Notes: generated by a model not told the origin, from the sequence alone. Shown: positions 24,001 through 39,000, counted from the first letter of the stretch. The stretch: DNA of 64,000 bases from Kuschelorhynchus macadamiae (GCA_030620095.1 JAUTXW010005217.1:1-64000); one strand, 5' to 3'. Numbers and translations are program-made.

Positions 24001-27000
24001 TTGAGATTCTTCTGAGTCTTTTCCCCTAAAACAAAATTTCCAGATAACATACAAAAGTTTTCAATATCTTTTAACATTTTATATGCTTCCTTAACGTTCC
24101 TAATATTGGAACAAATAATGCCTTCATCATCACTGTTAGATGAAATCTGAACTGATGAATCTCACTTTTTTGAAATTCACTTATGAACTCACGTACACTT
24201 ATGTTGGAATTTTCCGTGAATAAACTTTCATCAATTTCTGAATATTAAGTTAGGTCGGAAGATAATGCATTGATGTTTCTACATAATTCCGATAATGGCA
24301 CATCATCTTCACTATCGTAGTCAACGTTTTCCTCGAGAATTTCGTCGAATCCAATATTGTTATTGTTGGTCTTTAATTCGACTTTTTTCCATGCAGCAAC
24401 AATCCAAATCAATCATCATCAATACTTCATGGATGACAAAAGTCGCTTGATTAAAAACTTTCTGTAGTGGTTTTCCAATGGCTGGCAACGTGAACGTGAT
24501 GTCGTATTTGACGGTAAAAAAATTATTTTTACATTTTTTAACTCTCGTTTTTTTCTGCGAGATGCAACATTATCCAAAAATAAAAGTACATTTCAGTTTT
24601 GCCTTTGCATTTTTCGGTCAAATTTCATCAACCAATCCGACATTATATCCCTTGTCATCCATGCTTTCTTGTTATAGCACCATTCAAGTGGGAATTCCTC
24701 CACGCTTGATCCTCTAAAACGATGGGGTTTTTTACTTTTTCCCATCACCAGTGCATTTTTTTTCCTCCATTCATAGCGGAGCAAAGTAAAATAGTGAGTT
24801 TTTTTTTCGGCGCTTTCCTGCCAGCACATGTTTTACCTTTTAAAGAAAACCTTTTATAGCACATAATTTCGTCCGTCGTCAGTTACCTGAATCAAGTCTA
24901 CAGCCGCTGCTTCGCCACAGTTGGATTTGACGATGAGATATTATGCCATCCATTTGATCCTTTAAATCCATCAACTACTAGATTCTTCGCAATTTCTTGT
25001 GCTTTTTCCTTTATTATTGTACCGGATATTGGAATGTTTTTGGAGCGTACTTTACAAGACCAGTCGTAGACAATTTGGTCTATAGCAGCACCCTCAGTTT
25101 CGCAAATTTCTGTTTCTCTTTCATGTTCCCGGTCTCGGCGAATCGCTTGCTAAGATCGCTCTTGTTTCTCAAAATATCACTAATTTGAGATTTTCCTACA
25201 CAGAATTTTTCGTCTAATACTCTAACAGTAAGTTTGTTTTTTCCGCGTACTGGATTATTTCAACTTTTTCTCAAAAACTTTCTTTTGTTTGAAGACATAT
25301 TGATCGCACCAGAGTAACATCAATACTAAGATATTCTATTGATGAAGACTACATTTTATAAAAATAAGGTGATCTATTTATTATGCAATTCATCTACAAG
25401 CTAGACAACATAAGCCAGCCTATTGTTAAACTAGTGGTATTAACAACATGCCCATAATATGCAATAAAAATACCAGTATTGAATGAGGGTTTCTCAAAAA
25501 TTATTTAAACATCTGTCCGTTCTGAGGGGGCAAATTTTACTGTTTTTATTAAAAATGTTCCAAATTTTACTGTCGTTGTTGAGAGTGTCCGTTGTCAAGA
25601 GGGTTTACTACACAGGAATACATATATTGACGGTCGTTGCCTTCAAAACTGGTCGTTCAGTAGAGGTGTCCATTGTTCGGAGGTGTTCGTTAAGGGATGT
25701 TTCACTGTAGTTTTTTTCCGATTATAAGTACCGGCAGTGGTAAATAGGTCCATAATTTTTTTTTAAATAATCTGGATCTTGATTAAGGCTTTCTCTTATA
25801 ATTTAAACAAATTAATGTCTCGTTCTTTTGGTTCATCGTTTAATTGTTGAACTGGCCTAATTTTGAAATCGTGGTATCCGTTTTGTTTAACGTTCCCTAA
25901 ACTGCTCTATAAAGAACTCTGTTGTTTCATGGTCCACACCTTATATCTTTAATACAGTCTGCGATATATTTTCTTGAATTCTCTTGAAAATAATATAATA
26001 TATTAAGACCCCTTTCTTTGTTTCGACGTTTTCTTATTTCTTAGAGCTCAAGTTTCTTACGATAACTTTTTCGTATGAATTATAATTGGTACAGAGAGTA
26101 TTCTCTGACAATTCTGATCGTTTTTTTTTTCTATATGGCCTCGTGTAGGGGTTCGCGAGACCACGAGACTAGTCTCGGTCTCGGTCTCAAAACGAGACCG
26201 AGACTGAGACTTGAAAAAGTATTTCGAGACCGAGACTTGGTGTTCGAAACCGAGACCGATACCGAGACTCTCGGTCTCGATCTCAATGTGAAGTAGCAAA
26301 ATAACTAATGTTCCTAAATATTTTGTTTTGACAATTGTGGTGATTTTTGTTTAAAAAATTTCCGACTCAAAATAAACAAAAAATTGTTAAAAAAATTCAG
26401 TGAAAATTTTTCTTAACATTTTCTTCTTTAATATCTTCGATGGCTTGCTAATTAGAGAAGGTACGTGTTTTATAGAACAATATTTTTGTATTGATTTTGT
26501 TTGTATTTGCAAATAATGGACGATATAAAATTTTTAACTATATGTGTATAATAAAAATAATACATACGGACAAGATTTTCAACAAACAAAACACAAAGTA
26601 GAATTTGGCTTAGGCTTTTAAATAGATGATCAATAAAGCTAATTCAACTATAACGCTTAAAAAATAACGAACTGTTCTAATAAGAAAGTAAAAATTTACC
26701 TTTCTAAACATATATTATAAGCATATTTTTAGATTTTATTTCAACCTATATAATAAACCTAAAAATATTATTTTCAAGGAACTTTTATACCATGAATGAA
26801 TACATAATAATCATTTGTTTGAAGTTTCATTTAACATGCTTCTTAGTTTTGTAATAATTAACCCTGCTTGTGAAGATAAACGCTCTACTGCTACGGAGGT
26901 CGGCTGTATAGACAAAAGATCTTTTGCCATTTTGGCTAAATTTGGAAGTTGTTTATCATGTGCTTTCCACCATTCTAAAATACCTGTACCCTTGGGAGCG

Positions 27001-30000
27001 CGCTTTAATTGTAAATATTCTTATATTTCTTTTCTACAATTTTCGGAATCACTTTTTTTTCAAATAGTGATGTATAATCGATGTCATAGTGATAGTGATA
27101 TTATTGGTGATTCATCAGGCACAATATAATATTTATCCCTGTACATTTTCTCAAAAAAGGTTATAGATTGATCCTTCAGGCGAAAAATTGAACAAGTCTT
27201 GTCAACTTTTAAAATTATAGCTATTTTACCAAAGAACAAAAATAGTTGATTCACAAGTAGTATTATGTGGTAGTTCAAAATAGCAAAGTTTACATAATAC
27301 CTAAGGGTGCTTTACTTAGCCATCGATCGTTTTCTACCTATTGAATTATAACGTCTTGTGTTTAATATATCTTATTCCATTTGTATATCTTTCGAAATGT
27401 CAAATAATTGTTGTTCTGTGGATGGTTGTTTAAGTAACTCTAGTGATGTGTGGCCTTCTGTATATACTATTGTCCGTCTATCTTCCTTTACTGATTCCAT
27501 CTGTTGGCAACATCATTTCGAATTATAGATTTTTGGCATAATTTTTTATATAAATATACCTATATTTTTTCTACTTTACTGAAATGTTCAAACATTGAGT
27601 TTCTTTACATTAAATTTTTAAGATTGGAAAAACTCTGGGACTCGAATGAAGGCTTCCATGTACTTTTGTGTAAATAACATCTCGGCGAACAATTATCATT
27701 TTTAAAATTTTGTTCTCGAGACCACCGAGACTTTCAAAACCGATACCGAGACCGAGACCGTAAACATTTTCCGAGACCGAGACTGATTCAGTCTCGGTCT
27801 CGGTCTCGGTCTCGCGAACCCCTAGGCCTCGTGTTCGTGTGGCGCTATGATTATTCTTGAAATAAGGTTTGACCATTTTAAACCCTTCAGCAATCGGATA
27901 ACTTGAAATAAAAATGAGTCAAGCAGTAAATCAGTCTTCAAATATCAACGTCACGGCATTCGAGAAATAAACCTTTAACTCCAGGTAGCAGGAGATATCT
28001 AAATAGGTAGGCAATTATATCCGAAAATACGTATTATTTCGTACTTTAATTTTTGATACATGATTTACAAAAAAATATAAAGAATTTAATATACCTAAAA
28101 TTAAAAACATTAAAAAATATGGTATATTATATTTAAAAAAACAAACTTGTTTCGCCTTTTTGATATACCCTATATACGTTGAAATACAGGGTGAGTCGGG
28201 AGGATCGCCCCAAACTCCAGGAGTGTGTTCTATGAAAGATACTGATTTAAAAAAACTCATATGTTCTTATTCGATTCTCATTTGTTTTCAACTTACAGCA
28301 TAAATTAGAATATAAACAAGATCTAACAAATTAACGTTTCAATCATTAGATTTCATCATAGTAAATGTTCAAAAATGCCCCCATTGAGCTCTAAACATTT
28401 TCGGCTTCGTCTACGTAGGGCACCTGTTGCTCTTCTAATTGCCTCATGCCTTTCTTTAATTTCATCTGCAATATTTCTGATACGCTGAATAAGTGCTTCT
28501 CGAGTGTCCACTCTCACTTTGTACACTTCATTTTTTAACCAGCCCCATAAACAGAAATCGAGTGGAGTGAGGTCAGGAGATCTTGGAGGCCAAATAATAG
28601 AACCACCGCGACCAATCCAACGCCTTGGAAACCTCCCGTCTAAGTGTTGCCTGACTTGATGTGCGAAATGTGCTGGAGCTCCATCATGCTGGAAGTACAT
28701 TTGCCTTCTGATGTTTAGGGGAACATCCTCCAGAAGTCCTTGTAATTCATTTTCGAGAAATTCACAATAGTAGTCCCCTGTGAGGCGATTTTCCAAAATA
28801 AAAGGGCCAATGACATAACTATCTATCATACCACACCATACGTTTACCGAGAACCTATGTTGAAAGTTGCTCTCGACTGTTGCATGCGGATTTTCCTCTG
28901 ACCAGACATGGCAATTGCGACTATTATTAATACCGTCACGAGTAAATGTTGCTTCGTCCGTGAAAAGTATGCGCGATATAAGATGACGATTTTTGTCTAT
29001 CCACCGACAAAACTCCATACGTTTGGCAAAATCTTCTGGCTGTAGGTGTTGGATTTTTTGTAAGTGGTAAGGATACAAACCTTGCTCGTGGAGCGTATTT
29101 ATCACTCTTTTTTGTGGAATGTCCAACTGAGCAGCCATTCTGCGTGAACTGATGGTTGCATCTTCTTCTACTAGGTCCAGAATATTTTCTACTTCTTCTA
29201 AAGTTTGTTGAGTAGCTCTTTCAGAAGTTGTGTTGGCACTGGGAAGTGTTCCGCTTTCGCATAGTTTGTTGAAAACTCTCATAAATACTTTCTTATCAGG
29301 ATGACGTTGAAATGGGAATCGTTGACGGTATTTTTCAGCAGCAGCTGTAGCATTCCCATTGCAAAAACCATAAACAAATATCAAATTCGCATACTCTAAG
29401 TGTGAGTAAAAATTCGGCATTTTGGAATATGTTCAACAGCTCGAATTCAAAAATGACACTGACAGGTACGAATTCAAAAATGACACTGACAGGTATAGTA
29501 CCAGTAAATGGAACATTAACTTATTATGATTTGTAAGCACCCTATAATTATTATGTTGTATGTATGGAATTATGCTTGAAATCTTATTTTTGTTGTAAGT
29601 TGAAAACAAATGAAAATCGAATAAGAACATATGAGTTTTTTTAAATCAGTATCTTTCATAGAACACACTCCTGGAGTTTGGGGCGATCCTCCCGACTCAC
29701 CCTGTATAAGCATATGAAAAAGCGAATCGACAGTATTATACTTACACTCTATTACTTTCCAAACAAAAAATATATCAAAACGAATACCATAGATGACAAT
29801 GACACTTACATACTGTGTTCCAATATTAGATAAAAAAAAATACCTTTCGATTAACCACTTTTATTGTGTCTTAAAATAAATGGACCCATTTCCATCTTGT
29901 CTTCGTATTTTTTAAGCATTTATTTAGACAGTAAACATATATGGTCACAAAACACATTTTTTAAAACCCAGTATTAATATTAGAAAATTAATTTTTTTCA

Positions 30001-33000
30001 GTGTTCGAAGCACCTACAAGCCATCAACATCCCCGGACCAACCGGTTGCCCTGTAAAGGTGGTATTTAAAAGACCGAACTGTAATTGTGGCGGTTGCTCT
30101 ACCGTCAGTTACACTCCAATCGTACAAGCCCCCTTGGTAGCACCGTCTGCACCGTTATCATTGCCTGGTAAAAGCTATAATTACAGGGTAAGTAGGTAAT
30201 CTTCCCCTCTAAGAAAGAACCCCGCAACTTCAGCGGAATCAATTTGGAGAAAAACTGATTTATCAAAAAAAAATCAAAATAATACCTTCCAGTTATCAGA
30301 AATCATGTGATATACGAATTGTGAATCGAAAGCATTCTTATAAATTTGCTAAATTAAAACACCGTATAAACCAAATACCGTTTATGCGTGGCTTTTACTA
30401 TCTATTACGACAGAAAAATTTCTTTTTGCGGTACTTAGCATAAACAAGTTGTGTGAATGTTATATAGATGTTTTAACTGAGACATTTTGTTTACGTATAT
30501 ACCCAATAAAATACAATAATTTTGTTACTAACTGCGATAACAATTTTATTTACAATAGTAATAATAATAAAAGTAGGGAGCTATATAAACATAATATGTT
30601 ATCCTGATGATTACTCATCTGAAACAGGTAAGTCATACCAGAAACTATGGCGATTTGATGAAATAGCCTCATTTAAATTTCTCAAAGTATTCTCTTTTCT
30701 GTTTTTCCCCCCAGGGGGAACTGATGAGAGAAATCTCATCAGCTACGGGTGTGACAATCCTGGGGCCCCAGTCATGTTGTGTTCGTCTTGTGCCGTCAAA
30801 TTTATGTTAACCTCATTACCATGGAAAACACAACCATAGTAAGAAAACTTACGGAGCAGGGTGTCGGAAGCCCAGTTCCGGTCGATGTAGCAGGTAGTAG
30901 CGTGGGCCTCTCTCGACCGTCAGCCAGCTACCACGCAGCATCCTCGGTAGGAAACCAGGCCGAGATGCAGGCAATCATTACTGGAATAAATACAAATCAC
31001 GGGTCGAAAAGACCGAGAGTTGAGTCGCCTATTAGTAATACTTACAATAGATATTTTATAATTAAAAAAATTGAAGGATCCTTTAAAGAAACGTCCCCTT
31101 TTCTTATTCATAAATTCTTACAAGGATTTTTTGGAACCCTTAAGAACACTACCAAACTAAATGATGGATCGATAATGATAGAGGTATCTAATGAATCACA
31201 ATCACTAAATGCACCTAATTTAACTAAACTACAAAATTTTGATGTCACAACACAGCCTCACTCATCCTTAAATTCGATCAAAGGAGTTATTACCAGTTCT
31301 GACCTGGCTAACTGTAGTGATGAAGAAATCCTCACAAACCTCAGTGATCAAGGAGTTACAAATGTATTTAGAATACCCCCCAAGCACCCATCAACAAAAT
31401 CAAACACCTTTATACTATCCTTTAACACCCACTCCCTCCCCCCAACAATAAAAGCCGGCTACCTCTCTATTAGGGTGAGAACCCACATTCCTAGCCCTAT
31501 GAGATGTTACAACTGTAACAAATTCGGACACACCTCCAAATCATGCAAGAACCCGGAAAGCTGCCCCTCATGTGGCCATCCAGCACACCCCGAATCAACA
31601 TGCACTCTTCCTCAAACATGTGTTAACTGTGACGAAAATCATTCTCCCAGATATAAGGGATGCAAAATCTACAAAAAGGAATTCGAAATACAAAAAATTC
31701 GCACCCTAGAGAAGATCTCGTATTTTGAGGCAAAAAGAAAATACCGACAGCTTAATCCAACATTCATATCCCCATATAGCTCCATCGCAGCAACTCCAAT
31801 AAAAACCACACCTAAACCAATAACTGTTTCAATTGCAATTCAATGTGATATTCAACCCACTCTCACAACCCCCATTTCCAAACATCAACCCACTCACACA
31901 ACCCCCATTTGCAAACATCTAAACACCTCCATCCTTCCTTCCAACCTACACCTTGCCAAATCATTCCCCCCAACATCCCCTACTACCCCAAAACCCACCA
32001 TCAAAACCCCAACACTTACTCTAAAAAACCTAAACACCTCCAACTCGAAAAAACCTCCCGATAAACCTTCCAAAACACATCTACCAAAAAGCTCATCCCG
32101 ATCTTCCTCCAAAACAAAAACCCCAAATACATCAAATGAATCACTTATAGAAATGATGGTCGAAGACTCACTGGATCAAGAACTTACTCTTACCCCCAAA
32201 AAAGCTTCTAAAACAAAAAAGTAATTAAACATGTCTCCCCAGATAATCCAATGGAACATAAACGGTATAAAAAACAGATTTGAAGACCTACAATTAATTA
32301 TCAAATCATTATATCCATCATTTCTACTCTTGCAAGAAACTAACCTTAACGAAAACTCTAAAATTAATATCAAACATTTCAACATAGTCAGGAAAGATAG
32401 AACTAATGCAAACAGATCCTCAGGTGGAGTAGCTATACTCATAAAAGACAGTCTCCCATATAACGAAATACCATTAAACACTGAATTAGAATCCTGTGCA
32501 ATATCCACCCATCTTCTGAATCAAAAGATCACCTTGTGTAACCTATATATCCCCCCTTCATATCCACTTCAACCCATTCAACTTAAAAACCTCCTCTCGC
32601 AGCTTCCTTCCCCCATTATACTTATGGGAGATCTAAACGCCTATCATACATCATGGGGCTCCTCACATTCTAACACAAGAGGAAACGACATATACAATAT
32701 CTCGAACGACCTAGACCTTTTAATTCTAAACGATGGTGCCCACACCCATATCTCACCATCCACAGGTACGCTTTCATGCATCGACCTTACCTTCTGTAGT
32801 GCCCCCATAGCCACAAATTTCCAGTGGAATGTCCTGGACGACTGTTTTGGAAGCGATCACCTCCCAACATCACTCGAAACCCTATCCTGGCTATATCATC
32901 AGCCTTGCAAACCCACATACAATCTCAAAAAAGCTAACTGGGATTTATACAAATCCACTTTGGCCATACCCAAACCATCCTCAAACATCGAAACCAACGT

Positions 33001-36000
33001 ATCTAACCTTACAGCTGCAATACATGAGGCGGCGTCCAAGAGTATACCCCTCATTGAATTTAGAATTAACAAACCCCCTATTCCCTGGTGGAACGACAAT
33101 TGTAAGGAAGCCATTAAAAACAGAAAAAAAGCTTTAAATAAATTCAAAAACCACCCTACTCAAGTCAAATTAATCGAATATAAAAGGTTCAAGGCAATGG
33201 CAAGAAAAGTCATTAGGGAATCCAAGAAAAGCTCTTGGAATGCATATACTAACTCTCTCGGTCCTCATACCTCAAGTTCAGAAATATGGAATAAAGTAAA
33301 CAGACTCAGGGGACAGCCGATCAAATATTTATCAGGCATCATGGACAATAACTGCTATATAGAAAACCCAAATACACTAACAAGAAAATTTGCGGAATAC
33401 TTCCACTCATCCTTCAATACTCATACCGACTGCTTAATCAGACACATCCCCAACGCTACCCCTCACCAAAATACCAAATCATACAATCTTCCATTCACCG
33501 TTAGAGAACTTAACAATGCTATAAATTCTTGTCGAGATAGTTCACCTGGAATAGATGAAATCCGAATCCCCTTCATAAAAAACATGCCCCAGGAAAGTAT
33601 ATACTATCTACTTGATATTTATAACAACCTGTGGGAAAAATAAGCTACCTGATCCCTGGAAGCAATCAATACTCATCCCTATACATAAACCTTCCAAACC
33701 TAAACACTCAATAGATAGCTATAGACCCATAGCCCTCACCAGCCACCTATGTAAAATATACGAAAGAATGATAAATAACCGCCTCGTATGGATACTTGAA
33801 AAACATCACCTCATAATGAAGGAACAAATTGGCTTCTTAAAAAATAGATCAGCTATAGATCATCTACTAGGACTAGAAATGGCCATCCAAAACGGATTTT
33901 CAAAAAATCATCATACTACAGCTATCTTCCTCGATTTAAACAAGGCCTTCGACTCAGTTAAAAGAACTTCCATAATCAACAACCTCCTGAATTGGGACAT
34001 CACTGGAAATATGCTTAACTTTATTTCTGCATTTCTATCAGACAGATACTTTAAAGTCAAAATTAACAACTATTTTTCATCTGACTATCCTCAACCTAAC
34101 GGAGTACCACAAGGCTCAGTAATAAGCCCAACACTATTTATAATTGCTATAAACTCCATTGACAATATTATTCCCCCTCAACTATCAGTAAAACTCTTCG
34201 CAGACGATATCTTAATTCACCACACAGCAGCAGATCACAAACTTAGCGAATCATATATCCAAAAATGCCTAGATGCACTTTCTCCTTGGGCAAACTCCAA
34301 TGGTATTACGTTTTCTCCAAACAAATCAGCTTGTGTCCACTTTTGCAAAAAAAGAAATTGTCCCAAAATCTCAACCCTCTCTATTAACTCTATTTCTATT
34401 CCCAATCCAACGTCTCACAAATTTCTGGGATTATACTTTGACTCAACCCTAAACTGGAGAACACACATAGAATACTTAAAATCAAAATGTTCATCCGACC
34501 TCAGAATTCTAAAACTACTATCTGGACTAAAATGGGGAGCACACAGAACCACCCTTCTTAAAATACATAAAGCAGTCATCTTATCCAAAATTGATTATGG
34601 ATGTCAGGCCTACGGATCAGCATCCCCATACCAACTTAAAAAACTCGACTCCATTCACAACTCAGGCTTAAGAATGGTCCTTGGTGCCTTTAAATCTAGC
34701 CCAGCAACAAGCTTATACTGCGAATCCGAATGCCCATCTCTACACTGGCGCAGAGAACTGCTTTTAATGAAATATGCTGACAGCCTTAGATTTCGTCCCT
34801 TCATTCAACATCACAAATCATTTTTCTCGCAATCATATGCAAACCAAACTCAAACAACAAACAGACATACAAAAGGTGCCAATTACAGATATTTCCAAAT
34901 TACCCAAAGATTACAAACAACATATCCCGCAACATACAAAGTTGACAACTACCTCTTCCCTCCCTGGAACATTCCCCCCATCATCATTGACTACACCATG
35001 ACTGAATACAAAAAAAACCAATACAGTAATACATTTACCAATAGAATTTTCTTAGATATTACTTCCTCTAAATACCCTAATCATAATATCATCGCAACGG
35101 ATGGATCAAAATCGAGCACAAGAGTAGGAGCCGCATACTGTCAGTCCACTCACGCAGCATCTTACACTCTTCATAAAAGCACCGGCATTATGTCTGCCGA
35201 GCTCTTCGCCATCTTAAAAGCAGCAGAGTATATACTCTCCCAATCCCTCAATAAATGGATAATTGCAACCGATTCCCTTAGCGCCCTTGAAAGCCTAAAA
35301 GCCTACTCAAATAACCACCCACTAGTTCAAGACATCCATAATAAACTGAAAAAAATTTACATTAAGGGAAAAGAAGTAACCTTCTTATGGCTACCAAGTC
35401 ACAAGGGTATAGCTTGCAATGAAAGAGTGGACCAACTGGCTAAATCAGAAACTCCAAACACCATCGCTATCGACAACATTTTTTGGAGCAAGGATCTTCA
35501 AAGAACATCTACTCAACTAGTAAACAGCCTCATTCAATTAGAATGGGATCTACTGCCACAAGACAATAAACTACACGAAATCAAAACAGATTATTATGAG
35601 AAGAATCAAACACATCCTAGTTCCAGAATAGCATCTATAATAATGGCAAGACTCCGCATCGGACATACTAATCTAACCCATAAATATCTGATGGAAAAAG
35701 CAAACCCACCTACATGTTTAGAATGTAACACTGCTCTATCAGTCAAACATATTTTTTCAAACTGCAACAAATATACCAGCCTCCTATCCCGTTTTGACAT
35801 CAAAGGCTCCCTGAACAACAAACTTTCCTATCAAAATACAGATAAAATAATTTCTTTTTTGAAAGAATCGACTTTAATCAATCACATATAACTCCAAATT
35901 TAAAAAAAAAAAAATGAGAAACAAATACTCAGACACTAAAAAATCCACTGGGTTGATGTGTCTATAATTAATATCTCTCTCTCTCTCTTTTCTGTTTTTT

Positions 36001-39000
36001 TTTTTGAAATTCCAGTTGTTTTACTAACTGCTTGATATTTCTTTAATCCATTTTGAAGCCTTTACTTGTTGAAAATATATTTCTCTTAACTCTTCGCTCT
36101 CGTCCGTTTGTAATTTTAATATGTAGCTTCTTTTTTCGGCAAAAGTTTTGAAAACATCAGATAGAATTCAGGGGTGCTCAAACGGTCGATCGCGATCGCG
36201 GCTTTATCAAAGGAACGCGCCGTACTTGTCAAAGAAAAGCCGTGTTTTTTATTCTTGCCGAAATTTCAGGCGGCGCGTTTAACGGGAACATTCGAGACTT
36301 TCGTTCACGCCGATATAAATGTTGCGCCTGCAGGAATTGGAGTCATTCTGAATTGCAACTTGAAGGCAATACTACGTCGATACAAAGTTCATTATTAAAT
36401 AGTACAAAATGAGTGCAGCGAAGAAATCTAAAACGTATCATTTTAATAACGATTGGGAGGAAGAATTTTTGTTTTGTATGGTGAAGGATAAGTGCATTTG
36501 TCTTATTTGTAGTGCGTCATTTGCAATACCTAAGCGTGGTAACTTAGAGAGGCATCATTAAACGGTTCATAAAAACTATGAAAAGGATTTTCCGCCACAG
36601 AGTGAAGTAAGAAAACGAAAAGTACGTGATTTGATATCTTGTTTGAAAAAAGAATAAACCATGTTCACACCACTAGCCAAACAATCAAAAGCTGCTACGA
36701 TTGCGTTATTTAAAATATCTCATATATTGGCGAAACACAAGAAACCATTCGAAGATGGATCGGTTGTGAAGGAAGCATTTATTGAAGCGGGTGAGACTTT
36801 ATTTGGAGATTTTAAAAATAAAACAGAAATCATGTCTGCTATTAGAGAACTTCAGTTATCTCGTCCGACTGTCACAAGGCGTATTGAAGTCATGAGTCGG
36901 GACATGGCAGATAAACTAAAAAATGATATCATGGAAGCTGTGTATTTTTATTCGGATGGTATTCAATGACATGTTGGCTAAGGAAGAATTTTTGACAATC
37001 ATTCCTCTGAAGGGGAAGACCCGTAGCGAAGATATATATGACGTTTTCTTCAATTTTGTAAAAAAGTACAAGCTACCAATATATAAATTAGTGTGCATTA
37101 CAACCGATGGAGCACCAGCAATGACTGGAAACAAAAACGGTTTCGTGGCATTGTGTCGAGCTAATGAAGATTTTCCTTCATTTTTTCAATCCATTGCATT
37201 ATACATCAAAAAGTTTTATGTTCAAAAGTTTTAAATACGGAGGAAATTATGGGCATTGCAACAAAAATTGTGAATTCCATCCGTGCACGTAGCTTGCAAC
37301 GGCGGCTCTTTAAGTTGCAGTTGGAAGATAGGGAGTCAGCTGAACACACTGATTTAGTTCTTCATACGGACGTCAGGTGGTTGAGTCGCGGAAAATTCCT
37401 AAAAAGGTTTCAAGAATTATTGCCCGAAATAACAGCCTTTCTAGACGAAAGAGGTGATGACACTCAGATGTTGAAAAACGAAAAATGGCTTACTGATTTG
37501 GCATTTTTGACTGACATCACAATGCACTTAAACACCATTAACTTGGAGCTTAAAGGTAAAGGAAAAACTGTTATTGAGATAATTAGCGCAGTAAACGCAT
37601 TCAAAAGTAAATTGTAACTTATGATAGATCAACTGAGAAGAAAGGATCTGAAACATTTTCCGTCTTTGAAAGCAAGGATTCCTCAATTGGATTATGATAC
37701 GTATGAGGCTGAATTATCAAATATTTTGGGACAGTTCGAAATGCGTTTTTATGATTGTAGTAAATTGGCAAATGTAGCATCTTTTATGAGTTATCCTTTT
37801 TCATGTAAAAACATTGAGAAATTAGCTACTGAAATAGCAAGTCAGTTTAATATGAACTCCTGTTCTGTTGAAAATGAGTTGGTGCAGATTATATCAGATA
37901 TACATCTCAAAGCTGCAGCATCTGATACAAATTTTTTGTGTTTTATATCTGAAGATCTAAGGCAAATCGCCCTTCAACTGACAGCAATGTTTGGGTCAAC
38001 TTACTTGTGCGAGTCTGCATTTTCTGAAATGAAGATAATTAAGTCAAAATATCGCAATCGACTGACGATCATATGTCATCATGCTTGCGATTAGCACTCA
38101 GTGGTTACGTACCATCTTATGAAAAGTATGCTGAGGACATGCAGTGCCACGCTTCAACATCTAACGTAACTCCTTAATTAAGTTTAACACCATATGTAAC
38201 TCTTTTGTTTTGTAACAACCAATAAACTCACAATTTTGAATAACTATGAGTTTTTTCATTGATATTGTAGAGAAGAACCTAACTAAACCTAACCCAAACC
38301 TTGACGAAAATAATGTATATTATGCGGAAAGCTAATATCTATATACCCTACGGTACACCCTACCTAGGTAGGTAGGTAGGTAGGGTGTATGTATCGTGTA
38401 TGTACGACAACCCTGCAACACACATACTTGCAGCCTCTCAGAGTCGATCGTAAGTAGTCTAAAAATATTGTGGTAGATCGCCAGCAGTTCAAGTTTGAGC
38501 ACCCCTGAGATAGATACCCTCGTGGTTCTATTTTTTTAAATTTTACCTGTGATGCATAGTCTTTTCATTCAAAAAAATCTGTTACCGCTATTTCTTTAGC
38601 AATCACATAGCTCGAATTACAAGTTCTAACTACTTCTGGAAAATCAGGGAAATTATAAACTTTCTTTTTTCTTGTTAATGCTAATTCAATTTGATGGTGA
38701 AAACTATTCAAATGAATGTAACCTTATTCTTTATTTTCTTTGTTCATGTCATAAGTACTTACATAGGTCAATAGTTAAAGTAAAAAGTAATCAACATTTA
38801 TATATAAAAAATATGGACAGATAGTACATAATATAAGGCTAGAGATGTCGCAACAAATTCAAATAACTTTAAAATATGTCTGAAATAAGTTCAACATATG
38901 TAATTGAAATGAACATGGCGTTCCTCTAAAAATTGTATGTTTGACCGACTAGAAAATGAAAAGTGTTTGTTTTAAATGCTTTAAAAGAAAAAGAGCTTTT

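Larger units (their letters stand above)
22790..28140 (-). mobile_element. Decayed mariner-type element with long TIRs, split by two transposons
   Basis: Diverged inverted repeats of about 200-350 bp can be aligned: the left, around 22790-23080, contains TTTGAAGTCTGATTTACTG, and the right, around 27900-28140, contains CAGTAAATCAGTCTTCAAA. Between them is a broken transposase frame on the minus strand, interrupted by a Tigger-like element (23648-25707) and a hAT element (26146-27824). Removing both rejoins the transposase reading. Exact termini are uncertain. Confidence 0.6.
30640..35990 (+). mobile_element. Near-intact I-type non-LTR retrotransposon with RNase H
   Basis: About 5.3 kb: 5' UTR (about 30640-30820) with a perfect GAAA-loop hairpin at 30721-30742, ORF1 (30821-32224), ORF2 (32231-35891) and a short 3' UTR with A-rich and (TC)n stretches. 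The ORFs are only 6 bp apart. Endonuclease, RT and RNase H are all present, as in the I group. Only a one-base lesion in ORF2 was found. Exact ends and target duplication could not be fixed. Coding strands are C-rich, unlike the surrounding sequence. Confidence 0.8.

Noticed and set aside
24478..24717. 79-residue plus-strand ORF
   Set aside because: Antisense shadow of the Tigger transposase remnant.
26057..26299. Open frames over the CGAGAC repeats, both strands
   Set aside because: Artefacts of palindromic hAT ends, with repetitive Glu-Thr and Arg-Leu composition.
30721..30742. CTGATGA followed by GAAA, resembling a hammerhead core
   Set aside because: Only two bases separate the boxes, so there is no stem II; it is better read as a simple hairpin.
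31894..33147. Minus and alternate-frame ORFs across the I-type element
   Set aside because: Shadows of ORF1 and ORF2, which show all family motifs in the chosen frames.
38354..38389. GGTAGG tandem with 11-bp palindromic arms as a separate element
   Set aside because: It lies inside the hAT element and has no flanking duplication of its own.
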